Part shown: piece after piece, positions 35,419-43,496 of the stretch
How positions within the stretch are numbered: position 1 is the stretch's first letter
Layout of the letters: each line of letters starts with the position of its first letter
Assembly: GCA_040386975.1 (NCBI GenBank)
Contig: JAZKEO010000006.1
Location: 186,001 to 250,000 of the forward strand
From: M2408 sp040386975
GTDB taxonomy: Bacteria; Bacteroidota; Bacteroidia; Flavobacteriales_D; Crocinitomicaceae
Length of the DNA: 64,000 nt
Direction: 5' to 3'
Notes under the pieces: generated by a model
Told to the model about the DNA's origin: nothing
The model's database searches: none
What the model saw: only the letters and a program-made list of their open reading frames with translations
Program-made: the position numbers and the translations under genes

Positions 35419-36636
35419 ATGGGAAATCATGTATCAAGTCAAGTAAACCTTAACCCTAATTTCTCATTGGAGGATATTGAAAAGATAAAAGAATACTTTG
35501 AATTCAATGAGAAATATCAAAAACAAATAAATGAAGATCTTTCAGTCGACTTGAATGAGCATCCTTTATGGGGTCCTTTGCTCAAAATGCAAACACCTGA
35601 ACAGCAAAAAGAGCGAAATGAACAATCCATAAAAATTCAGCGTGCTGCTATTTACGATGGTAAATGGGAAGCCTATATGGAAAACCTCATGGAGCAAGGT
35701 GTTGTTTATGCGACATTGAATGTCAAATATTCGGATTGGTATAAAATCATCAAAATTTATAAAGATTACCTCAATCCTTACATTAAGAAGGATTTTCCAA
35801 ATGATATAGAAAAAGCTATGAATATAAGCATTGGAATGAGTATTATGACTGATTATGCTATGTATGGTATTGCTGAAGCGTATTTTCAGGAAAAAAATAA
35901 AATTATTGCTGGAATCAATAAAGAGCTCGAAAAAAAGGTAGATGAGCGAACAGTTGAACTACAAGAGATAAATAAAGAATTGGAAAGTTTTACTTATACT
36001 GTATCACACGATTTAAGAGCTCCTTTGAGAGCAGTTGGTGGGTTTGCAAAAATTTTGAATAAAAAATTTGAGGTTAAATTGGGAGATGAAGGTAAAAAAT
36101 ACTTAGGTGTTATTACTTCCAGCATATCAAGAATGGGAAATTTGATTGACGATTTATTGGCTTTCTCACGTTTGGGAAGAATCAATAAAAATGTGACTTC
36201 TTTTAGTCTCAAAAATTTGTTTAGGGAAGTTTTTGATGAGTTGAAACCCTTAGAAGGGAAAAGAAATATTGAGTTGATATTAGGTGACTTGGGAGATGTT
36301 AATGCAGATCGAGAAATGTTAAAACATGTAGTTTCAAACTTGATTTCTAACGCAATCAAGTTTACGCAGTACATAGATCATTCCAAAATTGAAGTTGATG
36401 TTACGACAGAAAACGGGAAAAAAGTTTTTTATGTGAAAGATAATGGAGTTGGTTTTGACATGAGATATGCCTCTGAATTGTTTGGTGTTTTTCAACGCCT
36501 GCATTCAGAAGATGAATTTATTGGTACAGGTGTAGGTCTTGCTATTGTACAAAGAATTGTACACAAGCACGGTGGAAGAGTTTGGGCTACAGCAAGTCCT
36601 GATTTAGGTGCTACATTTTATTTTACAATTAATTAA
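35419..36636 (+). CDS. sensor histidine kinase with globin-like N-terminal domain
   Basis: 405 residues, cytosolic. Residues 10-165 resemble a protoglobin/globin-coupled sensor domain (EDIEKIKEYFEFNEKYQKQI, KWEAYMENLMEQGVVYATLN, VKYSDWYKIIKIY). The segment that usually holds the heme-ligating proximal His reads GVVYATLNVKYSDWY, with Tyr97 where His is expected. A coiled coil (KKVDERTVELQEINKELESF) leads to HisKA with SHDLRAPLRAVGGFAK (His197) and an ATPase domain with NLISNAIKF, VKDNGVGFD and GTGVGLAIV, the phytochrome-type (HWE-free) layout. It is followed by a Rcp1-like response regulator and a SpoIIE phosphatase on the same strand, so they likely form one pathway. Heme binding is doubtful. 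Confidence 0.85.
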   Translation: MGNHVSSQVNLNPNFSLEDIEKIKEYFEFNEKYQKQINEDLSVDLNEHPLWGPLLKMQTPEQQKERNEQSIKIQRAAIYDGKWEAYMENLMEQGVVYATLNVKYSDWYKIIKIYKDYLNPYIKKDFPNDIEKAMNISIGMSIMTDYAMYGIAEAYFQEKNKIIAGINKELEKKVDERTVELQEINKELESFTYTVSHDLRAPLRAVGGFAKILNKKFEVKLGDEGKKYLGVITSSISRMGNLIDDLLAFSRLGRINKNVTSFSLKNLFREVFDELKPLEGKRNIELILGDLGDVNADREMLKHVVSNLISNAIKFTQYIDHSKIEVDVTTENGKKVFYVKDNGVGFDMRYASELFGVFQRLHSEDEFIGTGVGLAIVQRIVHKHGGRVWATASPDLGATFYFTIN

Positions 36637-36662
36637 ATTATTTACCCTTTAAAACTAGAAAT

Positions 36663-37115
36663 ATGAAACAATCATTTGTAGAAATTCTTTTAGTCGAAGA
36701 TAGTTCTAATGATGCACAACTTGCTTTATTTGCTCTGGAAGAGGAAAATTTCGCCAATAATATTGTTTGGTTGAAAGATGGTTTAGAAGCACTCGAGTTC
36801 ATTTTCGCTGAAGGTAAATACTCAGACAGAGAAATAGAAAATCAACCTAAAATTATTTTGTTGGATCTTAAAATGCCAAAAGTAGGGGGAATAGAAGTGC
36901 TCAGACGAATTCGAGCTGATGAAAGAACAAAACGAATTCCAGTTGTTGTGATGACATCTTCTAAGGAAGAAAAAGACATTATTGCATCTTATGATTTAGG
37001 TGTCAACTCTTACATAGTCAAGCCTCTTGATTTTGATCAGTTCACAAAAAGCGTTAAAGACATAGGGTTTTACTGGTTACTGATAAATCAACCACCTATA
37101 AAGTCCAAAAAGTAA
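36663..37115 (+). CDS. single-domain response regulator (Rcp1-like)
   Basis: 150-residue CheY-like receiver with no output domain. Acidic pocket in ILLVEDSSNDAQ, phospho-acceptor Asp68 in IILLDLKMPKVGG, Thr/Ser switch in VVMTSSKEE and Lys in YIVKPLDF are all present. The extra loop FAEGKYSDREIENQPKI is characteristic of Rcp1-type regulators paired with phytochrome-like kinases. Only 26 bases separate it from the kinase gene upstream, supporting a cognate pair. Confidence 0.92.
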   Translation: MKQSFVEILLVEDSSNDAQLALFALEEENFANNIVWLKDGLEALEFIFAEGKYSDREIENQPKIILLDLKMPKVGGIEVLRRIRADERTKRIPVVVMTSSKEEKDIIASYDLGVNSYIVKPLDFDQFTKSVKDIGFYWLLINQPPIKSKK

Positions 37116-37173
37116 AATTAGTTTATAAATATGTGGTTCAAATAGAATTTAATTAGAAAAACGGTTTTAAAAT

Positions 37174-38805
37174 ATGGAGCGATTGAATATACTTATACTA
37201 GAGGATGAAATTGGAGATCTGGAACTTATAAAGTATTATGCTTCTATGGTAGATTATGATTGTGATTTAAGGTCTGCTAGCTCTGAAAAATCCTTTTTAA
37301 AATTATTAGGTGAATTTCATCCCGATATCGTTTTGAGCGATTATAAATTAAATGGTTATGACGGACTTAGGGCATTGTTACATTGTAAATCAGTTATTCC
37401 CTCTGTTCCATTTTTTATTATTACAGGTTTCTTAGGTGATGAAATTGCTGTTAAAATAATTAAAATGGGAGCAAGTGATTTTATTTTAAAAGATAATATT
37501 TCTGAACTTCCAGCCGCAATTATTAAAGCACTGAGAGAATCCGATGAAAAGCGAAAAAAAATTAAAGCTGAAGAAGAACGAGATTTGGTTTTTACTTTAT
37601 CACTCGACATGATATGCATCATTGGAGTTGATAGTCATCTAACATCGCTAAATCCTGCTTTTGAAAAAACATTGGGTTACAAAAAAGACGAATTGATTTC
37701 TAATAAATTTATTGAGTTTATTCATCCTGATGATATAAAAATAACGCTTAAAGAGGTTGAAAAAATAAAAAAAGGATATCCTACAATTTCTTTTACAAAT
37801 CGTTGTCGTTGTAAGAACGGGAAATATAAATGGCTGGAATGGAATGGTGTTCCACATAGAGGAATGTTGTTTGCTATTGCACGTGATATTACTCAACGAA
37901 AAAAACATGAAGCTAAAATATTAAAATTTAATGAGGAACTCGAGCGTAAGGTAGAAAAGCGGACAAAAGAGTTATTGTCAGCCAATTCAGCTCTAAAAAT
38001 AGAAATGCTTGAACGTATCCAAATTACCAAAGAATTAGAACATAAAAATAAAGAAGTTACTGATAGTATTAACTATGCAAAACGTATCCAATCGGCTAAA
38101 CTTCCAAACATTGATGTGATTCAATCGCATTTGAAGCAATCTTTTATTTTATATAAACCCAAAGATATTGTCAGTGGAGATTTTTATTTTTTTCACAAGA
38201 ATGAAAAATCTATTTTTCTTGCAGCGGCTGATTGCACAGGACATGGTGTTCCAGGAGCTTTGATGAGTATGATGGCAATGGAAAAACTAGATGATGCTTT
38301 ATCAAATAGTACAGATATTTCAGAAATTCTCAAAAATTTAAATAAGGCAATTAAAGCTTCACTTCGTCAAAAAAATGATGACGAATCCATGCGTGATGGA
38401 ATGGATATTGCCTTATGTTCGTTAAGCCTTGATAATTTATATTTAAAATATGCGGGAGCATTTAATCCTCTTTGGTTGATTAGAAAAGGAAAACCCCTAA
38501 TAGAAGAGTTTAAAGCAACAAAAAAATCGATTGGTGGTTTTACAGAAGACGATCAGCATTTTGAAAGTCATGAAATAAAATTACGAAAAGGAGATACTTT
38601 TTATGTTTTTTCAGATGGATATGCTGATACTTTTAGTGGTGATGCGAATAAAAAAATGACAACCAAGATTTTCAAACAAGTCTTGTTGAGCATACAAGAT
38701 AAGTCAATGGAAGAACAAGAAAAATACCTAGATGACTTCATTGAAAACTGGAAATCAGGTACCGAACAAGTGGATGATATTTTGGTTATTGGTGTCAGAG
38801 TATAA
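37174..38805 (+). CDS. receiver-PAS-SpoIIE (PP2C) phosphatase
   Basis: 543 residues. Receiver domain 1-125 with Asp56 in DIVLSDYKLNGYDG; PAS domain about 135-245 (LDMICIIGVDSHLTSLNPAF, then GYKKDEL, ending FAIARDITQRKK); coiled coil 245-305 (ELERKVEKRTKELLSAN); SpoIIE-type PP2C phosphatase 310-543 with KPKDIVSGDFYFF, ADCTGHGVPGALMS, GMDIALCSL and YVFSDGYADTF. Such phosphatases act on phosphorylated anti-sigma-antagonist or SiaC-like proteins. It lies in the kinase/regulator run and close to SiaB/SiaC-like genes, which are candidate partners (inference). No transmembrane segment, so its input is cytosolic phosphorylation. Confidence 0.9.
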   Translation: MERLNILILEDEIGDLELIKYYASMVDYDCDLRSASSEKSFLKLLGEFHPDIVLSDYKLNGYDGLRALLHCKSVIPSVPFFIITGFLGDEIAVKIIKMGASDFILKDNISELPAAIIKALRESDEKRKKIKAEEERDLVFTLSLDMICIIGVDSHLTSLNPAFEKTLGYKKDELISNKFIEFIHPDDIKITLKEVEKIKKGYPTISFTNRCRCKNGKYKWLEWNGVPHRGMLFAIARDITQRKKHEAKILKFNEELERKVEKRTKELLSANSALKIEMLERIQITKELEHKNKEVTDSINYAKRIQSAKLPNIDVIQSHLKQSFILYKPKDIVSGDFYFFHKNEKSIFLAAADCTGHGVPGALMSMMAMEKLDDALSNSTDISEILKNLNKAIKASLRQKNDDESMRDGMDIALCSLSLDNLYLKYAGAFNPLWLIRKGKPLIEEFKATKKSIGGFTEDDQHFESHEIKLRKGDTFYVFSDGYADTFSGDANKKMTTKIFKQVLLSIQDKSMEEQEKYLDDFIENWKSGTEQVDDILVIGVRV

Positions 38806-38849
38806 ACTAAAAACACTAAAGTTATTATCATCAAAAATCGATTTTTTTC

Positions 38850-38877
38850 TTGGATTAAAAAATTTCATATATCTTTG
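38850..38877 (+). promoter_or_regulatory. promoter of second SpoIIE phosphatase gene
   Basis: TTG at 38850-38852 and TATCTTTG at 38870-38877 (exact TAnnTTTG match). The ATG is at 39035, giving an unusually long 5' leader of roughly 150 bases. Confidence 0.6.
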
Positions 38878-38912
38878 CAACACAAATGAAGCGATTTAGT
38901 ATTAAATATCAT

Positions 38913-39004
38913 CGAATGTTCAGCAGGATTTATTGCTGGCAATCTTGCTAGGAAGACCTTTCCTTATTGAGCTTTTAGCTTATTGATATTTATTAATTCA
39001 TTCG
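38913..39004 (+). promoter_or_regulatory. possible structured 5' leader
   Basis: CGAATG (38913-38918) pairs with CATTCG (38999-39004). Inside are three small hairpins: CAGCA/TGCTG (38921/38934), AGGAA/TTCCT (38950/38960) and AGCT/AGCT (38970/38977). An alternative AATATC/GATATT pairing crosses the closing stem. Stems are short, so the structure is only a candidate. Confidence 0.3.
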
Positions 39005-39034
39005 AATCCAAGCGGTTCAAAAAACAATCCCAAA

Positions 39035-40216
39035 ATGACAACTTTGTCAAATTTCATTTTAGAAAAATTAGATACCCTTGTAATTGTAATCAATCAAGCG
39101 GGGAAAATTCAATATGTTAATCCATCTGTGAAAAAAATGTTGGGTTACGAACCTCAACGTTTAATCGGACAAACTTGGTTAACAACAAGTTCTCAGTCTT
39201 TAAATGAAATTTTAGAGATAAAAAAGAACACCATTGACTTACTGAAATCTCGAAAAATTGATGCAGTAACGCAAGAATATAGTTTTTCTGTAGAGCGAAA
39301 AGTATTTGATTCAAAAGGTCGAGAAAAATGGATTTTATGGAATTTATCTTTGAGTCCAGAAAACTCAATTGTTGGAATTGGACAAGATATTTCAGAAATA
39401 AAAGAAGCTGAAAAGAAGCTTATTTCGGGAAATAATCTCCTGAAAGAAAAAAACAAAGAAGTCATCGACAGCATTCGCTACTCGGAACGCATCCAACAAG
39501 CGATTTTACCAAATGTGGATTTATTGAAGAGTAAATTCTCTGAAGCTTTCGTTTTATATAATCCAAAAGACATTGTTAGTGGCGATTTTTACTGGTTTGC
39601 TGAGCGAAATAACAAATTGTTTTTAGCTGCGATTGACTGTACTGGACACGGTGTTCCTGGTGCTTTGATGACGATTTTAGCAAATTCCTTGCTAAAAAAC
39701 ATCATTCGTCAAGATATCACAAACCCCGGACAAATCTTAAAAAAACTAGACGAATATTTGTTTGAAGAATTGAATCTAAACACAGAAAATAAAACACCTG
39801 ACGGGATGGATATTTCTTTATGTGTCTTTGATTTTGAAAAAAATATCCTTGAGTTTTCGGGTGCTTTCCGACCTTTAGTTTTGGTGCGAGATTACGAATT
39901 TATTGAATTTAAAGGTGCTCGTTACCCTATAGGTTTCTACAACGACATCGAAAAGAATTTTGAAACAACACAAATTTCACTTGTTGAAGGTGACACTTTT
40001 TACCTTTTTTCTGACGGTTACATCGATCAATTTGGTGGCGATTCAACAAAAGAAGGAGGAAAAAAATTCAACAAAAAGTCCTTCCGAAATTTATTGTTGG
40101 ATATGCAAAACCTGAATTTGGAAGAACAAGAAGGTTACTTAGATTACGCGTTCAACAATTGGAAACAGCAGTTTGAACAAACGGATGATGTTTTGGTGAT
40201 GGGCGTGAAGGTTTAG
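39035..40216 (+). CDS. PAS-SpoIIE (PP2C) phosphatase
   Basis: 393 residues: PAS domain 1-125 (LDTLVIVINQAGKIQYVNPS, MLGYEPQRLIGQTW, GIGQDISEIKEAEKK), linker helix (KEKNKEVIDSIRYSERIQQA) and a PP2C domain with NPKDIVSGDFYWF, IDCTGHGVPGALMT, GMDISLCVFDF and YLFSDGYIDQFGGD. It is clearly a paralogue of the preceding phosphatase without the receiver domain. It has its own promoter, about 160 bases upstream. It converges on the coaE/SiaC/SiaB gene run, whose products are plausible substrates. Confidence 0.9.
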   Translation: MTTLSNFILEKLDTLVIVINQAGKIQYVNPSVKKMLGYEPQRLIGQTWLTTSSQSLNEILEIKKNTIDLLKSRKIDAVTQEYSFSVERKVFDSKGREKWILWNLSLSPENSIVGIGQDISEIKEAEKKLISGNNLLKEKNKEVIDSIRYSERIQQAILPNVDLLKSKFSEAFVLYNPKDIVSGDFYWFAERNNKLFLAAIDCTGHGVPGALMTILANSLLKNIIRQDITNPGQILKKLDEYLFEELNLNTENKTPDGMDISLCVFDFEKNILEFSGAFRPLVLVRDYEFIEFKGARYPIGFYNDIEKNFETTQISLVEGDTFYLFSDGYIDQFGGDSTKEGGKKFNKKSFRNLLLDMQNLNLEEQEGYLDYAFNNWKQQFEQTDDVLVMGVKV

Positions 40217-40254
40217 ACTTAAGACTGGAAGACGAAAGATATTAAACTTTAATT

Positions 40255-41709
40255 TTATTTAAACTGAATCTCATATTCATATCTTTCGCTACTGTGGACT
40301 TGTTCTATTCTTTTTTCAGTTCTGGTTTTTTTGTTTCTTGAAACTAATTTGGTAAGACCACCGCCACTAGATCCTATATGCTTATAAGATTTAATCTTAA
40401 TTTTTCTAAAAAATGGTTTTTTATAGGGTTTAAAAGGGACTTTTTTAAATTCTGCGAGTAAATGAATGTAGTTGTAATAGTTGTATGGCTCAAACGTTGT
40501 GTTTGTTCTCTCATTAATATAGTAGCTTATGTGACTAAGTCCATCATAGTAAGGGAAATTTACTCGATCGTTCTTTGTGCCTTTTAATCGGGTTTGTGAG
40601 TTACTTTTTCTATATCCTTTTTTATTTGTATAGTTTGTTAATTCATTTATTTCGACGTCTTGTAAGGAAACAACTTTGATTTTTTCGGTTAATATATTAC
40701 CTTCTTCATCATATAATCTTTCAATTTGTTTTTCTTTAATTTCAATATACTTTGAACTGTTAGCTAATATTTTTGTGTTACCTTTTTGTGTTATAAGCTG
40801 ATAAATCCCGCCTTCCGTACACATCAAGACTGAATAATGGTTTAATAAGATATCGTTTGTTATTGTGTCAACGACATAAAATACGTTTTTTATTATGTTT
40901 TCGTTTTTAAAAAAAATGGTACTATCTATTTTTACGATATTTTTTTCAATTTCTTTACTGAGGAAAACCGTTCTATCATCTAAATGAATAGTTGTTTTAT
41001 AATAATCAATAAATGTAGTATCAAAAACGAATTCATTTTCTATTAATTGTCCATTTATTTTTAAAAGCTGTCTATGACCATTAATATCACGCGTATATTC
41101 CTCGTAAGATTTTAATTTTTGAGTACATGAACTAATATCAGGAAAATCATATACAGGAAGAAAATCAATAGAATCTTTTAGTTTTATACAATAATTTGTG
41201 TACATTTTTATTAAGGTAGGACTTAGTTGAAAAACTTCATCCTTGTTTCTATTCAGATAATCTTTTGTTAAAGTAAAAATAGTGTCTTTCTTGTCAATTT
41301 TAATAGAGTAGCTAATTTCATTTAACGTATCTTGTCTAGCGTGATTAATAGTAATCTGCGTGTCTTTATAATCACCGCTATAATAAGGATAACTAAAGTA
41401 GAAATGTAAGTACTCAATTTCACTTTGTCTTTCTAACTGATATTCTAAATCATATGTATCAATTGGTGTTATAAAACCTAGTCGTTTTCTAATGTCTGAA
41501 TTTTTGTCATTATCTAAAAAAACAGAATGTTCAATTTCTGACACATGATCTTCGATTACTTTCTCATCATTTTTGTTAAAATAATAATCTGAATACTTAT
41601 ATCGCTTAATTGCTTTGTAGCCACCTTTGTGCATTTTATAAGTAGAACAAGATGAAAAAATCAAGAGTACTAAAAATGAACTGATAATATTATAGTAGTT
41701 TCTTTTCAT
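40255..41709 (-). CDS. putative lipoprotein, unknown function
   Basis: 484 residues with lipobox signal MKRNYYNIISSFLVLLIFSSC. The mature protein is very rich in Lys, Tyr, Asp and Asn, with no domain I recognise. Visible repeating short beta-like segments (FDTTFIDYYKTTIHLDD, VDSTIFFKNENIIKNVFYVV) and a basic C-terminal region (KPFFRKIKIKSYKHIG, SRNKKTRTEKRIEQV) may bind other envelope components. It lies 7 bases downstream of coaE on the same strand, so it is likely co-transcribed. Confidence 0.65.
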   Translation of the reverse strand: MKRNYYNIISSFLVLLIFSSCSTYKMHKGGYKAIKRYKYSDYYFNKNDEKVIEDHVSEIEHSVFLDNDKNSDIRKRLGFITPIDTYDLEYQLERQSEIEYLHFYFSYPYYSGDYKDTQITINHARQDTLNEISYSIKIDKKDTIFTLTKDYLNRNKDEVFQLSPTLIKMYTNYCIKLKDSIDFLPVYDFPDISSCTQKLKSYEEYTRDINGHRQLLKINGQLIENEFVFDTTFIDYYKTTIHLDDRTVFLSKEIEKNIVKIDSTIFFKNENIIKNVFYVVDTITNDILLNHYSVLMCTEGGIYQLITQKGNTKILANSSKYIEIKEKQIERLYDEEGNILTEKIKVVSLQDVEINELTNYTNKKGYRKSNSQTRLKGTKNDRVNFPYYDGLSHISYYINERTNTTFEPYNYYNYIHLLAEFKKVPFKPYKKPFFRKIKIKSYKHIGSSGGGLTKLVSRNKKTRTEKRIEQVHSSERYEYEIQFK

Positions 41710-41716
41710 AATATTT

Positions 41717-42286
41717 CTATTTCCCTAGCAACTCCAAAATCCTTTCCAAAACCAAATCATTCTCCCCATTCCGAATAATTTCACAGGGAAATTTCATTTT
41801 TTCTTCGTCTTTCATTTGATTTTCGATGCGTTCCAAGACTTTTTCTCGTGAAATAGAATCACGTTGCATGACGCGTTTGATTTTTGTTTCTTCATCGGCA
41901 ACAACAAGCCAAATTTTGTCGAAACGTGTGTAAGAACCTGTTTCAAACAAAAGTGCTGATTCGTTAAAAACAAAAGCTGATTTTTGCTCTGATTTCCACT
42001 TTTCAAAGCTTTGAAAAACTGTTGGGTGAACCAATTTATTGAGCTTTTCCTTCAAATTTGGATTTTTGAAAATTTGATTTGCTAGAAAAGTGCGGTTTAA
42101 CTGTTTGTCGGTATAGGATTCTTTCCCGAAAGCTTGCGTGATTCCTGAAATCAAGTCCAAGTTTTCAAACATGTTTTTTTTCGCCTCTATATCTGAATAA
42201 AAAACGGGATAACCCAAGGTCTCAAGAATCTTGCAAACAGTTGTTTTACCTGATCCTATCCCTCCAGTTATCCCGATCGTTTTCAC
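41717..42286 (-). CDS. coaE: dephospho-CoA kinase
   Basis: Last step of coenzyme A synthesis. The P-loop GITGGIGSGKTTV is at residues 5-17, followed by the CoA-domain motif LVHPTVFQSFEKW and the lid VMQRDSISREKVLERIENQM. At 189 residues it is slightly short but complete. The start codon is GTG at 42286 (no ATG is available before the P-loop). It follows the SiaC-like gene across an 80-base spacer that contains a long AT hairpin. Confidence 0.93.
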   Translation of the reverse strand: MKTIGITGGIGSGKTTVCKILETLGYPVFYSDIEAKKNMFENLDLISGITQAFGKESYTDKQLNRTFLANQIFKNPNLKEKLNKLVHPTVFQSFEKWKSEQKSAFVFNESALLFETGSYTRFDKIWLVVADEETKIKRVMQRDSISREKVLERIENQMKDEEKMKFPCEIIRNGENDLVLERILELLGK

Positions 42287-42294
42287 AATAATAA

Positions 42295-42365
42295 AGTGAA
42301 AAGTTAAAAGTGAAGAGTTAAAAGTGAAAACAACTCTTCACTTTTCGTTCTTAACTCTTAACTAA
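42295..42365 (-). repeat. AAAAGTGAA/AGAGTT phrase array with 14-bp inverted repeat
   Basis: AAAAGTGAAGAGTT (42306-42319) is the exact inverse of AACTCTTCACTTTT (42332-42345), loop 12 bases. Further AAAAGTGAAAAG and CTTAACTCTTAAC phrases flank it. It lies between the SiaC-like gene and coaE and could attenuate coaE transcription. Confidence 0.65.
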
Positions 42366-42367
42366 AA

Positions 42368-42751
42368 TTAAATCTCCTCAACTTCAATGATCTTAAAAGG
42401 CAACGAAATAATCGCTTGATAATCTTCTCCCGCTTCTTCCATATCCTCATCATCTTCTTCAAAATACCAATTGATGCTCACATCGGTACCTTTTCCGTTA
42501 ATTCCTTCTAATTTTTTGAATAAATCCAAAATACATTTAGAAGATGAAGTATTAAAATATTCTAATTTAATATCAACGCTTGTAGCCGTTTTTGGGCTTT
42601 CACCGTAACTATCAATCCAATCATTTAATGGTTTATAAAACTCAACCGAATTTTCAGGAATTGAACGTCCTTTAAGTTCTAATTTTCCTTCATTTGCGTT
42701 AAAAGTTACAGTAGGCGTTTTTGCTGATCCTTCTAAAATTAAATTTTCCAT
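42368..42751 (-). CDS. SiaC-family regulatory phosphoprotein (DUF1987)
   Basis: 127 residues. The family core is visible: TPTVTFNANEGKLELKGRSI, ENSVEFYKPLNDWIDSY, then LEYFNTSSSKCILDLF, which contains the phosphorylatable Ser/Thr region, and a strand VSINWYFEEDDEDMEEAGED. In Pseudomonas, SiaC is phosphorylated by SiaB, dephosphorylated by the SiaA PP2C phosphatase, and controls c-di-GMP synthesis and aggregation. Here it lies 35 bases after the SiaB-like gene. The SpoIIE phosphatases at 37174-40216 could be the SiaA-type partners, although they have soluble PAS or receiver inputs instead of a membrane sensor. Confidence 0.88.
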   Translation of the reverse strand: MENLILEGSAKTPTVTFNANEGKLELKGRSIPENSVEFYKPLNDWIDSYGESPKTATSVDIKLEYFNTSSSKCILDLFKKLEGINGKGTDVSINWYFEEDDEDMEEAGEDYQAIISLPFKIIEVEEI

Positions 42752-42786
42752 GATAATTATTTGTTCTTTATTAATTTTTAAATCGA

Positions 42787-43347
42787 TTAATCTATTTTGA
42801 TATTCAAACAGAAAAAACTTGTTGTTTCGTTTACATCTAACAATTGGTATTCCAATTTATTACCTGATTTTCGAGCGATATCTATCATCCCTAAACCAGC
42901 AGTACCTTTATCAGATAAAGCTCCATTATTCAAAACTTCTTGGTAATAAAGCTTTAATTCTTCCTTATCCATTCCGTTTATTTTCTCTAATTTTTCTGTC
43001 AATTCAATAGCTGCATCTTTATCGACATAATTTCCAGTTCTAATTTGGAAATAATCATCTTCTTTAGCAATTAAAAATAAAGCAGATTTTTGTTCGATAA
43101 TTCTTCGCTGTTCAGCTGCATTTTCATCGTTTACGTCAATGTGATGGTACAGATTTTGAAGACATTCAACCAAAACATTAAAAACCTTTTTCTTTGTTTT
43201 TGGAGATTCTTCCATGTAATCCATCTTCGTCTCCATGATTTGCAAGACAGAAGTAAGTAAATCAGATGTGACCACTCCTTTAAATGAAAGCAAAATATTC
43301 TCTTGCTCCATTGTTTTATAGATGTTATAGATATTACCTAGTTCCAT
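42787..43347 (-). CDS. SiaB-family kinase (DUF6272)
   Basis: 186 residues. The N-terminus LGNIYNIYKTMEQENILLSF, the helix KKKVFNVLVECLQNLYHHID and the ATP-lid-like KGTAGLGMIDIARKSGNKLEY match SiaB-type GHKL kinases that phosphorylate SiaC. I kept the first ATG (43347) because the family usually includes the LYKxME segment; an internal Met at 43311 is the alternative. It is the first gene of the siaB-siaC-coaE-lipoprotein run. The upstream spacer to the methyltransferase gene is about 140 bases and divergent. Confidence 0.85.
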   Translation of the reverse strand: MELGNIYNIYKTMEQENILLSFKGVVTSDLLTSVLQIMETKMDYMEESPKTKKKVFNVLVECLQNLYHHIDVNDENAAEQRRIIEQKSALFLIAKEDDYFQIRTGNYVDKDAAIELTEKLEKINGMDKEELKLYYQEVLNNGALSDKGTAGLGMIDIARKSGNKLEYQLLDVNETTSFFCLNIKID

Positions 43348-43479
43348 TTTTCCGTTAGATGACTGACAAATATAACTAATTGTCGATAGATAATACTACT
43401 TAATAGAAAAAAAGTTTCATTTTTTTCAAAAATTTAGTTAAAAATAGAGTTTATCCATGAAATATGTAAGTAGAAATTG

Positions 43480-43487
43480 TAAATTTG
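43480..43487 (+). promoter_or_regulatory. -7 box very close to methyltransferase start
   Basis: TAAATTTG (exact TAnnTTTG) ends 9 bases before the ATG at 43497. With the usual distance to the transcription start, the mRNA would be leaderless or nearly so. No clear -33 TTG is visible. Confidence 0.4.
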
Positions 43488-43496
43488 TATTTCATT

